Shown: positions 1 through 8,100 of the stretch, piece after piece | Layout of the letters: each line of letters starts with the position of its first letter | Position numbering within the stretch: the stretch's first letter is position 1 | Source: a virus | DNA: 44,338 nucleotides | Direction: 5' to 3' (one strand) | IMG/VR virus record: IMGVR_UViG_3300025671_000123 | Coordinates: 1-44,338 of that record | The notes under the pieces: generated by a model | Told to the model about the DNA's origin: nothing | Database searches by the model: none | The model's input: the letters and a program-made list of their open reading frames with translations, nothing else | Translations under genes and position numbers: made by a program

Positions 1-1936
1 TCTGACCTACCAATTGATTTCTATCGATTACATCTGGTGTGTTGTTTGAGTCATCCATTACCACTTTAAACGCATAAACACCTTGTCTTTGTTGTACGCT
101 TTCCATGTATGGGTTTACTTGAGCTAAGAAGCTGTTTCTAGTAGCTGCTGTGTTTTGTTCAAACACTAAGTTATTAGCAACTTGACCAATGTGGCTCTTA
201 AGAGCAATCAACAATCTTCTAACATTTACACGATCAAGTGCAGATGCTTTCTTTTGTAATGTCTTTTGACCAAATACTACAGTTCCGTTTGCAGGGAAGT
301 TAGCAATTGGATTTACATTAGCTTCATACAAAGTATCTCTGTTAGCTCTTGTTAATTTTCTCTCTGGTCTTACTACTGTACTTAATCCACCTCTGTTAAT
401 ACCTGCAGGGGCAAACCATGGCTCAGAAGCATTGTCATTAAAGGCATATACACCTGGGATTAATGTTGATGCTGGGATCCAATTTAATTTGCCAGTATCT
501 GGGTTTTGTACTTGAACCCAAGGCCAGTAAGTAGCTGCATAGCTTGAGTTGAGATTTCCTGCTGCGTTAGAGGCTTGTAAAATTGTAGCTCCATAATCTT
601 CAATATCCAATACTACAAGTGCATCTCCTCTTTCTTGAGTATTTGCAATTAAAGTATTTAAAACAGATGTGTGGCTACTTAAGCTATGGATTAAACCAGG
701 AGTAGTAATTACATTGTATTGGTAATCATCTTTACTCTTTAATAAGTTAATAGCTTGTGAGTAATTATCTGCTACTAACCCTTGAGTATCAGTATTATCA
801 ATATTGTTAAAATACTTACCAGCTCCTGTTAAAATATCACCAGTACCCCCTGCAAAAGCTCCATCATGCACTACAGGAATAGATGAAGTATATTCTGATC
901 TAGCATTTCCACTATTATCAAAATAATTTGGGGTTGGAGTATTTACTGCTGAAACGTAAACGTAACGGCTAGCATTTGGATACTCACCATTTACTTTAAC
1001 GTATGGGTTATTAACATCTGTTGTATCTACTGATTGGTAGGTATCACCTATTACCTTTGCTACGTAATTATCAGCTTCAGGATCCATAGAGACGTTAGCA
1101 AATGTTTCTAAAATTACTTTTTCATTAGTAACGTCATTACCTCTTCTAATGTTTATAGTAAATGTACCAGATCCTGTGTTAGAGTTAGTAATTTCCCATC
1201 TAACATTATCTACTGAACCTGAATCTAAAGAACCATCTGCATTTTCAGGACCTTCACTATTCATAATAGTACCTTCTGAAATTGTTTTTAATACAAAAGG
1301 AGTATTTGAATTAGAAGCAACAATATCATCTGCTACTACAGTAATTACTAAATCAGTTCCATCACCATCTGTAGCTCCTAAAGAACTTGAATGAAATGTG
1401 ATAACATCTCCTATAGAAAAAGTTCCAGTTTGACCCGTAATGGTTATAGTAGAAACATTAGTATCAGTATCTAAAATAATAGAGGCAGTAACATCAGTTC
1501 CAGTTCCTACTACTGAATCAGATTCAACATCTGTGTATGTTCCCGCTGATGCTGAAGGTTGTGTAGAAATGGATCCTAAAAGAGCATCAGCAGTTGTTAT
1601 TAATGTACCACCGGCATCATTATAAATTCCACTACTTGAAGCAGGAGTCCAGCTACCAGAAGCAACTCTTGTTACTAACAAAGTATTACCTCCATTTTGG
1701 AAGTAATTATAAGCTGAGATTGAAGTTAAGAATGAGTAGGTTTGACCTCCGCTTACAAAAGTAGAGCCAAATTTATTTTTAAATTCACTGTAAGAAGTAA
1801 CTACAGTAGGAATTTCAACAGGACCTTTAACTGCAGGGCCTATGATAGCAGCCCCTACTTCTACAGGCTGCTGTGTAATAAATGACTGGTCGTTTTCTCT
1901 TGTAAATACTCCAGGTGATACTATTTGTTCTGCCAT
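1..1936 (-). CDS. gp18: Tail sheath protein, gp18-like (C-terminus cut by window edge)
   Basis: Contractile tail sheath subunit, which polymerises around the tail tube and contracts to drive it through the envelope. I translated this frame directly: it starts MAEQIVSPGVFTREND, reads on through GAAIIGPAVKGPVE, and is still open at the left edge after 645 codons. The edge residues are VIDRNQLVGQ, which match the conserved C-terminal block of sheath proteins, so only a few dozen residues should be missing. Residues about 105-265 are Ser/Thr/Asp-rich and beta-like, an insertion after LLVTRVASGSW, as expected for a surface-exposed sheath domain. The ATG is preceded by AACAAAACAATAAA and no Shine-Dalgarno. 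It is the last gene of the neck/tail run, after gp13, gp14 and gp15. T4 gp18 is 659 residues, so the size fits. Confidence 0.93.
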   Translation of the reverse strand, partial: MAEQIVSPGVFTRENDQSFITQQPVEVGAAIIGPAVKGPVEIPTVVTSYSEFKNKFGSTFVSGGQTYSFLTSISAYNYFQNGGNTLLVTRVASGSWTPASSSGIYNDAGGTLITTADALLGSISTQPSASAGTYTDVESDSVVGTGTDVTASIILDTDTNVSTITITGQTGTFSIGDVITFHSSSLGATDGDGTDLVITVVADDIVASNSNTPFVLKTISEGTIMNSEGPENADGSLDSGSVDNVRWEITNSNTGSGTFTINIRRGNDVTNEKVILETFANVSMDPEADNYVAKVIGDTYQSVDTTDVNNPYVKVNGEYPNASRYVYVSAVNTPTPNYFDNSGNARSEYTSSIPVVHDGAFAGGTGDILTGAGKYFNNIDNTDTQGLVADNYSQAINLLKSKDDYQYNVITTPGLIHSLSSHTSVLNTLIANTQERGDALVVLDIEDYGATILQASNAAGNLNSSYAATYWPWVQVQNPDTGKLNWIPASTLIPGVYAFNDNASEPWFAPAGINRGGLSTVVRPERKLTRANRDTLYEANVNPIANFPANGTVVFGQKTLQKKASALDRVNVRRLLIALKSHIGQVANNLVFEQNTAATRNSFLAQVNPYMESVQQRQGVYAFKVVMDDSNNTPDVIDRNQLVGQ

Positions 1937-1940
1937 TTTA

Positions 1941-1950
1941 TTGTTTTGTT
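1941..1950 (-). promoter_or_regulatory. A-rich translation leader of the sheath gene
   Basis: On the coding strand AACAAAACAA lies 4 nt before the sheath ATG and takes the place of a Shine-Dalgarno sequence. The same 10-mer precedes the gp13 and major capsid genes. A-rich unstructured leaders are the known initiation context in Bacteroidota; the role here is inferred. Confidence 0.5.
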
Positions 1951-1956
1951 AATTTT

Positions 1957-2211
1957 TTATTCAGTTTTTGTAAACATTCCCGATTCTAAATCAACGGTTC
2001 CGTTTCCATATTTTTGTGTTAATGCTTCTCCAGTTTTTTGTTCGTTTTGTTGTAACTTACCAATAGTTTCCACTAATTGATCTTTTTGCAACTCTAATAA
2101 CTGCATTTGGTATTCTAATTGACCGAATCGGTTAATTAAATCCTGTTGCTTTTGTTGTAACTGCTTGATAGTGTCAAGTTCTTCTTGGGATAACTTAATT
2201 TGTTCACTCAT
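1957..2211 (-). CDS. Small coiled-coil protein between gp15-like and sheath genes
   Basis: Protein of 84 residues that I cannot assign to a family. Residues about 5-65 are an almost continuous heptad-like helix rich in Gln, Leu, Glu and Lys (KLSQEELDTIKQLQQKQQ and onward), a predicted coiled coil. A short Gly/Thr-rich tail follows. No membrane segment or signal peptide is visible. It lies between the gp15-like terminator and the sheath, so a structural or tail-assembly role is plausible but unproven. Its ATG is preceded by ATATTTAT and an A run, with no Shine-Dalgarno, so it probably heads a short transcript with the sheath gene. Confidence 0.7.
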   Translation of the reverse strand: MSEQIKLSQEELDTIKQLQQKQQDLINRFGQLEYQMQLLELQKDQLVETIGKLQQNEQKTGEALTQKYGNGTVDLESGMFTKTE

Positions 2212-2215
2212 TTTT

Positions 2216-2225
2216 TATAAATATT
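2216..2225 (-). promoter_or_regulatory. Promoter-like AATATTTATA motif
   Basis: Coding strand AATATTTATA, 4 nt before the ATG of the coiled-coil gene. A second copy (GATATTTATC, 2250-2259) lies just upstream. One of about 14 sites with this core at gene starts. Confidence 0.45.
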
Positions 2226-2249
2226 AAATTTTTTTTAAAACCATTTGTT

Positions 2250-2259
2250 GATAAATATC
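2250..2259 (-). promoter_or_regulatory. Promoter-like GATATTTATC motif
   Basis: Second copy of the ATATTTAT core upstream of the coiled-coil gene, in the 58-nt gap after the gp15-like stop codon. Tandem motifs could give alternative starts for the coiled-coil/sheath transcript; this is inferred. Confidence 0.35.
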
Positions 2260-2269
2260 AGAATTTCCC

Positions 2270-3190
2270 TCAAAAAATATTAGTGTCTGTATTTTGGGGA
2301 TTTCTTGTATCGATAGGTTGATTTATTTGAGATTGATTTAAATCATTTAGATTAGCTATAGTTTCTTGTTGTATAACAACTTGGCCTTTACTAAATCGTT
2401 TTTTATCTACTGTTAAATCCTTTTGAGGAATGTCGGGGATGATATAACCCTTTAAATTTAAATCAAAATTAGCTCTAACAGTTCGCTCTGTGCCTGCACT
2501 TAATTCAGTAACAGTAGTAAAAGAATCAATATCTGCTTTGAATTTAAATCGTTCAGGATTACCCCAATACGAATTAGCGGCATAGTTAATAGATTCTACT
2601 ATTTTATTAAGTTGTTCTACAAAATAAGTATAAACTACACAACTATAAGTCATAGTAACATAATCGGGTACTACTACAGTATGGTATTCTTTAATAGGTT
2701 TTCTATTATTTAAAATATTAAATTTATCGTATGCGTTTTGCTTATTATATGAGGTTTGTGTGTAAGCAACATTTGCAGGACGATTAGCATCTAATTTGTT
2801 GTATTGACCTTTTATAGGGGCAATAGTGTTACGCTTAAACATAATCATAGGAGCCATTATAGCACCCTTTTGATCACGCATAAAACCATCACGTTGTACT
2901 GATTTCCATCTTTCGGGAGCACCATACATTACAGGTACTTCAATACGTTGCCCATTTTGGATTACAAAAGGTCTAATAACATTTTTAAAGTAATAAACAA
3001 TAGATTCGTCTATATCCTTAATTCCTATAGAAAAAGGTTTAGTTGTATCGTCTCTAAATGAATTTTTATTACCTCTATTTAAATCACGACTTTGGTTAGG
3101 ATTCCCCCTTTGAGTATCAAATGGTTCAATAAATCCATTTGCTATCTCAGCTTGTGATTTTGGTATTGGGGTTCTTCCTTGTGTCGCCAT
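2270..3190 (-). CDS. gp15: Tail terminator / sheath stabiliser, gp15-like
   Basis: Likely counterpart of T4 gp15, the hexameric protein that caps the proximal end of tail tube and sheath and joins tail to head. The 306-aa protein reproduces the gp15 layout. A basic N-terminal tail is followed by YYFKNVIRPFV, then RIEVPVMYGAPERWKSVQRD (compare T4 RVPITYASKEHF), then a block around VPDYVTMTYSCVVYTYFVEQLNKIVE, then VRANFDLNLKGYIIPD (compare T4 WSLTFEVNGWMYPP). T4 gp15 is 272 residues. The start overlaps the gp14-like stop by one base, so translation is probably coupled. Gene order 13-14-15-18 supports the assignment. The homology call is from remembered motif layout, not an alignment. Confidence 0.72.
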   Translation of the reverse strand: MATQGRTPIPKSQAEIANGFIEPFDTQRGNPNQSRDLNRGNKNSFRDDTTKPFSIGIKDIDESIVYYFKNVIRPFVIQNGQRIEVPVMYGAPERWKSVQRDGFMRDQKGAIMAPMIMFKRNTIAPIKGQYNKLDANRPANVAYTQTSYNKQNAYDKFNILNNRKPIKEYHTVVVPDYVTMTYSCVVYTYFVEQLNKIVESINYAANSYWGNPERFKFKADIDSFTTVTELSAGTERTVRANFDLNLKGYIIPDIPQKDLTVDKKRFSKGQVVIQQETIANLNDLNQSQINQPIDTRNPQNTDTNIF

Positions 3191-3699
3191 TATAATCTTT
3201 CTTTAGTTATACCAGGTTTATCACCAGGAACGTAATTAGTTTTACAAATAATAGAATAATTTGAACCAAATTGTTCTAATCCTGGATTTAATGGGTTTTC
3301 GTTATATGGGTAATCTGGGTTTTTACCTAAAATATACTGATTAGCATTAGTTGTGTTTACTTCGTAGTATCCTCCATAATATAAAATTATGTCACCTACT
3401 TGGGGTACAACATTAGCGTCGATTAGATCTTCCCTTAGGAATTTAAAATCAATTCCCCACTTAAAGTCAACACCCATATCGCTTTCAGGGAATTCTTGGT
3501 CGCTTCTTTCAATTAAACAATTAAATAAGGTAGGACCATCGTAATAAGCTCCATCAGCAGCTTCGCCGTATATGTTTATTGTAGTTTTTTCTAAAATATA
3601 TTTGTAAAAGGCACATTCTTGAGTGATAACATCCCCCAACAATTCTCTATTAATTGTTGTAAATAAATTTATATCACGTTGTCTTCCAAATAATGCCAT
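3190..3699 (-). CDS. gp14: Neck protein, gp14-like
   Basis: Probable counterpart of T4 gp14, which with gp13 forms the neck that closes the filled head and accepts the tail. The 169-aa protein begins with a short basic tail, then ELLGDVITQECAFYKYIL (compare T4 SQILADVLVAESIQMRG). It continues with VPQVGDIILYYGGYYEVN (compare T4 PKEGDLIYFPMDNSLFEIN) and a terminal SNYSIICKTNYVPGD strand. It is shorter than T4 gp14 (256 aa) and lacks the T4 C-terminal extension. Start and stop overlap its neighbours by single bases, forming a tightly coupled 13-14-15 unit. Confidence 0.72.
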   Translation of the reverse strand: MALFGRQRDINLFTTINRELLGDVITQECAFYKYILEKTTINIYGEAADGAYYDGPTLFNCLIERSDQEFPESDMGVDFKWGIDFKFLREDLIDANVVPQVGDIILYYGGYYEVNTTNANQYILGKNPDYPYNENPLNPGLEQFGSNYSIICKTNYVPGDKPGITKERL

Positions 3700-4850
3700 T
3701 AGCCAATAAAGATAGTGTAGGGTACTGCGCTTAAGTCTTTTTGTATAAATTCAGAATTTGCTGCTTTCTTTTCTAATAACTTATTGCGTGAGGTTTCATC
3801 TAAGTAAGATCTTAACCTTTCAATTAATGCTGTTTTTTCAGAGGTTGCTGCTGAAATTAAGTCTGATTGGTTAAGTGTTACTTCACTACCAGGAATTGGT
3901 ACTGTACTATATTTGCCTCTAATGTAACCTAACATTTCTTTACACAATGCTAATGTGTATTCAAAAATCCATTGCCTGCCGATTGAATTAATGTATGAGT
4001 AAGTTGGGTTAGCATAAGGTACAGTTGAAACATCTGTTACAACACCTTCTCCTAAACTTCCACTTACTGTTGCTCTATTTCTATCAGATTTTAAAATATA
4101 TTTAAAATATAAATTTCCACTTCTATTTGGAATAGGGAATATTCTTAATTGATTATTTATTAATTCAAAACTGTAGTTTGATTTTCTAATAGTATCATTA
4201 AAATCAATTGCTTGAATTTTAGATAAATCATAATTAATAGGCATTAATAAAAAATTAATACCAGGAGTATAATTACCAAACCCAAAAGCATCTAATAAAC
4301 CCTGTACGTCAGTACCAGTACCTGCATAAGGATCAAAATATCTAACTACTGAAGGGGGTGCCTGGTAGAATATTTCTTTAATTTCTAAATCGCCTTGTTC
4401 TATACCTTGTGAGGTAGCCCAAGCATTCATATCGTAAGTTTGAACACTTGAAGTTAAAGCAATGCTTCCTTGAGTCCAATTAACACTTCCTCCAACACCT
4501 GCTTCTTCACCGTATTGTTCAGATAAACGAACAATTGCTCCTAAATTTGGTCTTTGAAGTTTATAATTAATAGTAGATCCAGTTGGTGACCCCTCTAGTG
4601 AAAGATAGTTTTCACTTGCTTTAAAAGCATATACTTCATTACCATACGTGGTTACTGCTTCCTCAAATGCAGCATAAAAACTAATATCTTGTAGTTCAAC
4701 ATCAGTTAAGGGATACCCTAAACGACGGGAACAAAATACTGATACTTTATCTGCATCTGTTTGGAATTCAGCATCATTATCGTAAAACCCAAACGGAGTA
4801 TTTCCGGGGGAAAATGAACTAGAGCCGGGCCAAATTGGGGTGTTTGCCAT
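3699..4850 (-). CDS. gp13: Neck protein, gp13-like
   Basis: Probable counterpart of T4 gp13, the head-completion/neck protein that binds the portal vertex. The 383-aa product carries the diagnostic C-terminal block WIFEYTLALCKEMLGYIRGK followed by YSTVPIPGSEVTLNQSDL, a signature shared by gp13 of T4-like phages. N-terminal residues 30-60 (DKVSVFCSRRLGYPLTDVEL) match the family pattern of a helical start predicting a capsid-proximal domain. At 383 residues it is longer than T4 gp13 (309). The leader carries both an AATATTTATA motif and AACAAAACAAC directly before the ATG, so it probably heads a transcript for gp13-14-15. Confidence 0.8.
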   Translation of the reverse strand: MANTPIWPGSSSFSPGNTPFGFYDNDAEFQTDADKVSVFCSRRLGYPLTDVELQDISFYAAFEEAVTTYGNEVYAFKASENYLSLEGSPTGSTINYKLQRPNLGAIVRLSEQYGEEAGVGGSVNWTQGSIALTSSVQTYDMNAWATSQGIEQGDLEIKEIFYQAPPSVVRYFDPYAGTGTDVQGLLDAFGFGNYTPGINFLLMPINYDLSKIQAIDFNDTIRKSNYSFELINNQLRIFPIPNRSGNLYFKYILKSDRNRATVSGSLGEGVVTDVSTVPYANPTYSYINSIGRQWIFEYTLALCKEMLGYIRGKYSTVPIPGSEVTLNQSDLISAATSEKTALIERLRSYLDETSRNKLLEKKAANSEFIQKDLSAVPYTIFIG

Positions 4851-4851
4851 G

Positions 4852-4861
4852 TTGTTTTGTT
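4852..4861 (-). promoter_or_regulatory. A-rich translation leader of gp13
   Basis: Coding-strand AACAAAACAA lies one nucleotide before the ATG. It is identical to the leaders of the sheath and major capsid genes. No Shine-Dalgarno is present. Confidence 0.5.
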
Positions 4862-4875
4862 ATAAATATTACAAA
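4856..4875 (-). promoter_or_regulatory. Promoter-like dyad TTTGTAATATTTATAACAAA
   Basis: The coding strand reads TTTGTAATATTTATAACAAA, an inverted repeat apart from a few central bases, 5 nt upstream of the gp13 ATG (the motif core is 4861-4870). The identical 20-mer occurs at 38300-38319 before the P-loop kinase gene. Promoter or operator is the likely role; which one cannot be told from sequence. Confidence 0.5.
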
Positions 4876-4880
4876 GGAAA

Positions 4881-5189
4881 TTATCCTTGTGATATTAAAA
4901 CTACTTGAAAACCTGCTGATGCCCCTATTGCTTCACTTGATGTTTGAAATAAACGACCATACACTCCAGGATCTGAGGTGGGGAGACCCCCTAAATATGT
5001 AAAATTAGAAGGGGTAGAAGGAATACCCATTTCAACATCATTAACAGTAGAATCATTACCTAAAAGAATATCACCACTTCCACTAGGATTTAATATAAGA
5101 TTAGAACCCGATACACTAATAGTAGCGGTTTTATTACCATTATCATCAAAAAATCCTAATTCTTCGTTATTTAATATTTGAAATTTCAT
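4881..5189 (-). CDS. Small beta-rich structural protein (hypothetical)
   Basis: 102-residue protein, not assigned to a named family. It is Gly/Ser/Asn-rich with short strands (TATISVSGSNLILNPSGSGD) and ends PGVYGRLFQTSSEAIGASAG before a hydrophobic QVVLISQG tail. The composition is like the repeat modules of the fibres encoded just upstream, so I infer a virion-surface or fibre-associated protein. Its start overlaps the end of the 1476-aa adhesin gene by 4 nt, suggesting coupled translation. No signal peptide or membrane segment is visible. The sequence also resembles head-decoration or fibre-tip modules in general composition, but no diagnostic motif supports either. Confidence 0.6.
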   Translation of the reverse strand: MKFQILNNEELGFFDDNGNKTATISVSGSNLILNPSGSGDILLGNDSTVNDVEMGIPSTPSNFTYLGGLPTSDPGVYGRLFQTSSEAIGASAGFQVVLISQG

Positions 5190-8100
5190 AGTCTAAGTTT
5201 TCTGATTTTAAGGGTTCCTACAGGGAGAGAGTTTGCAGCACGCCCTACAGTTGAGGGGCCTAAATTAGGGTTAGTTATAATTTGTTGGGTGCCATATGCT
5301 CTACTTTCTAACATTTTATAAGCACTAAAATTATTTTCTAAAACTACTAAATTATTGGGGTCAGTAGATAATATATTGTATGATATAGGGCTATGTTCAA
5401 ATATTTTATGGCCTTCCCTTACAGATGTATAATAATGTATACCAAAACTATAATTACCTGGTTCGAGGGTAAAGGTTTTATTATATGAATAGGGTGTGTT
5501 AACTAAACTAGTCAAATTATCTTTATTTAAAATAAAAGCTCCAGAGTCATTGTATAATATTACTTTTACCCCAGTCCAATTAAGGTCTCCACCATATCCA
5601 TACCCCCTATTAAAGTTAGTAGTATCGTTAGACCTATCATAGAGTTTAAGTAGGGTTATAAAGTATTCAAAATCTAATTGTATGTTAATATCTTGTTCTT
5701 TTTCTATTTTAAATCTACTCACATATAAATTAGGAATACTTTGTGTACCCGGGGATGTTCCAGATACTGTGTTAATGATTCCATACCTATTAGCAGATTC
5801 TTTATAGAGTAAAGAGGGGAAATTATAACCTCCTAACCGGATTAAAGGTTGACCTGTTGTAATATCATTAGGGTAATATCTTAAAACATTTGAATCTCTT
5901 CCATAATGTGTAGTAAGACCATTATCTAAATAATATGGGTGGATTTCTCCTCCATTTGATAATATCCTATAATTTTTAAAAGATTCTATGTTAAGGTTAC
6001 TATAAATTATACTACTAGGGTAGGCATTTTGTATCCTGTTATACATAGCTGTAGTATAATATCCCATATTACCTCTGGAAGTATAATTATCTTTTATAAT
6101 TACACTGTTTTTTGTTGAAGGATAAGAAGATTGAAAAGGCTGATTCCATATAGGCTCATACCTGTAATCTAAATAGTTATGTTTATAGGTAATTTTTGAA
6201 GTAACGTTTTGTTCATAGTTAGCACCTTGAGCATACCAAGCATTAGCTCCCCCATTTAAGCTTATATTATAACTTATTATTAAGTTTCTAGTAAGATTGG
6301 GGTAAAAGTAGGGATATAATTGTGAAGGTCCCCCCATAACAACATTATTAAATGCTACTGAATCTGATACCCCATAAGTTGGGTGGCTTGAGTAAAAGGA
6401 ACTATTACCAAGGTAAATATTGTTTTTTACACTTTTTCCGGATTGGATAGAAGCTCCATTACCCACATCATTAAATGAACAATTTTCTAAACTTGTATAT
6501 AAATTCCTATTACCACTTAGCCAATTAAAACTACCTAATATATAATCAAAGTTAGCATTAACTACTTCATAATTATTAGTAGTTTGGTCAAAATTTGAAT
6601 TCCGGAAATAGAGTAAATTTTTATAATTACCTTTAAAATTAACTGATCCCTGGTTCCATTTATAAACTAAAGTATCTTTTCCAATATCAGTATTTGCTAT
6701 TCTTCTATCTACTGTTATAATATTACCATTAATTGCTGTTATAGTGTATTTTAATTCTAACCCACCACAAACATCATCATTAGTTGTAGTTCCTGAGGTA
6801 ACACCAGGTACTAGTTGCCAACTTAACCAATCATATTGTTGTTCTTGCTGGCCCCTAAACCCCCCATCCTTTAGATTAGCAAATACTATTTGGTCCCCCA
6901 CAGTAAACATACTAGCATCGTATAATTCAAAGGTATTTCCTTGTCCATTAAAATGGTAAATACCTAAATCAAAAATACTATCACCAGCACTTCTAGTAGA
7001 GCCATTTAGTGATAATCTGATAAAACGTGCTGTAGTACTTCCACTGGGGAAATCAAAATACCTACGTTGTGCTATACGGGAAGTATACCTTCCATCAGGT
7101 GAGGGTCCCCATACAGTAGTCCAATTTTCTATATCATTTGAAATTTCAATTTGAAGTTCATTCATTTGATTATAGTCATAGGCATAATCATTGTAGTACC
7201 TAAAAGAAAGACTATCAAACTCAACCTCAGTCATTAAATCCCAAACTATAGTTTGGGTAATACTAGTGTCAAAATAGTCACCGGGGGAGTTAGCTCCAGG
7301 TCCTATGTTATTTGGGATTAATTCTCCACCAACTAGTCTATCTCCACTATATAGATTATTATAATCATATTTATTACTTCGGTTACTTACATATCCATGT
7401 TGGTATGGCATTAATTTGGTTTGACCTTTTTTATCCCACCAATCATATAATAAATTTCGGTGCCCTCTTATATCTTTAATAGAATTAGCATTAGTTCTAA
7501 CTCGTTGGCCCTCAAAATGGTCATATTCTAATCTAGCACCTTCTAATATCTCATCTCCTACATTAACCGCTTCATCGGTATCTAGTAATACTAATTGATG
7601 GTAATCTTTTATATCTATAGTATATAAGTTAACGTAGCGATATAATCCTAACATTATTGGAGCTAGGCTAGATTCACCAAATTGTGTAGTAACTAAAACA
7701 CCATTTACATAAAACTCAGTTCTACCTTTTTTATGGGAAATTTTATATTCAAAACTAGAAGGATTATCTTCACCTAAAACTTCATTTGTTCCTATATTAC
7801 TCTCATACCCATCACCTACTTGTCCATTACATAATACACTAATATAATTACTAGCCGCGAACATTTTTTTACAAGGTTGGAATATTCCTCTTATTCTGCT
7901 AGTTCCTTTATATGCGGCGTATGCTCCCTGGGAATATCCTATATTTAATTCTAAATTAGCACCAGTATCATAAGAACCGGTTAGGTTTCGATTATAATCA
8001 AATGTGACTGTAACTTCACCCTCCTTAAAATATGAACCACTTACCATTACTTGGGCTCTGGTCTGTGGGCTATTATTATTATAGATATAATCGTTATCAG

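Noticed and set aside
1149-1625. Two plus-strand open frames
   Set aside because: Both lie inside the sheath coding sequence on the opposite strand; the sheath reading is unambiguous from its conserved N- and C-termini.
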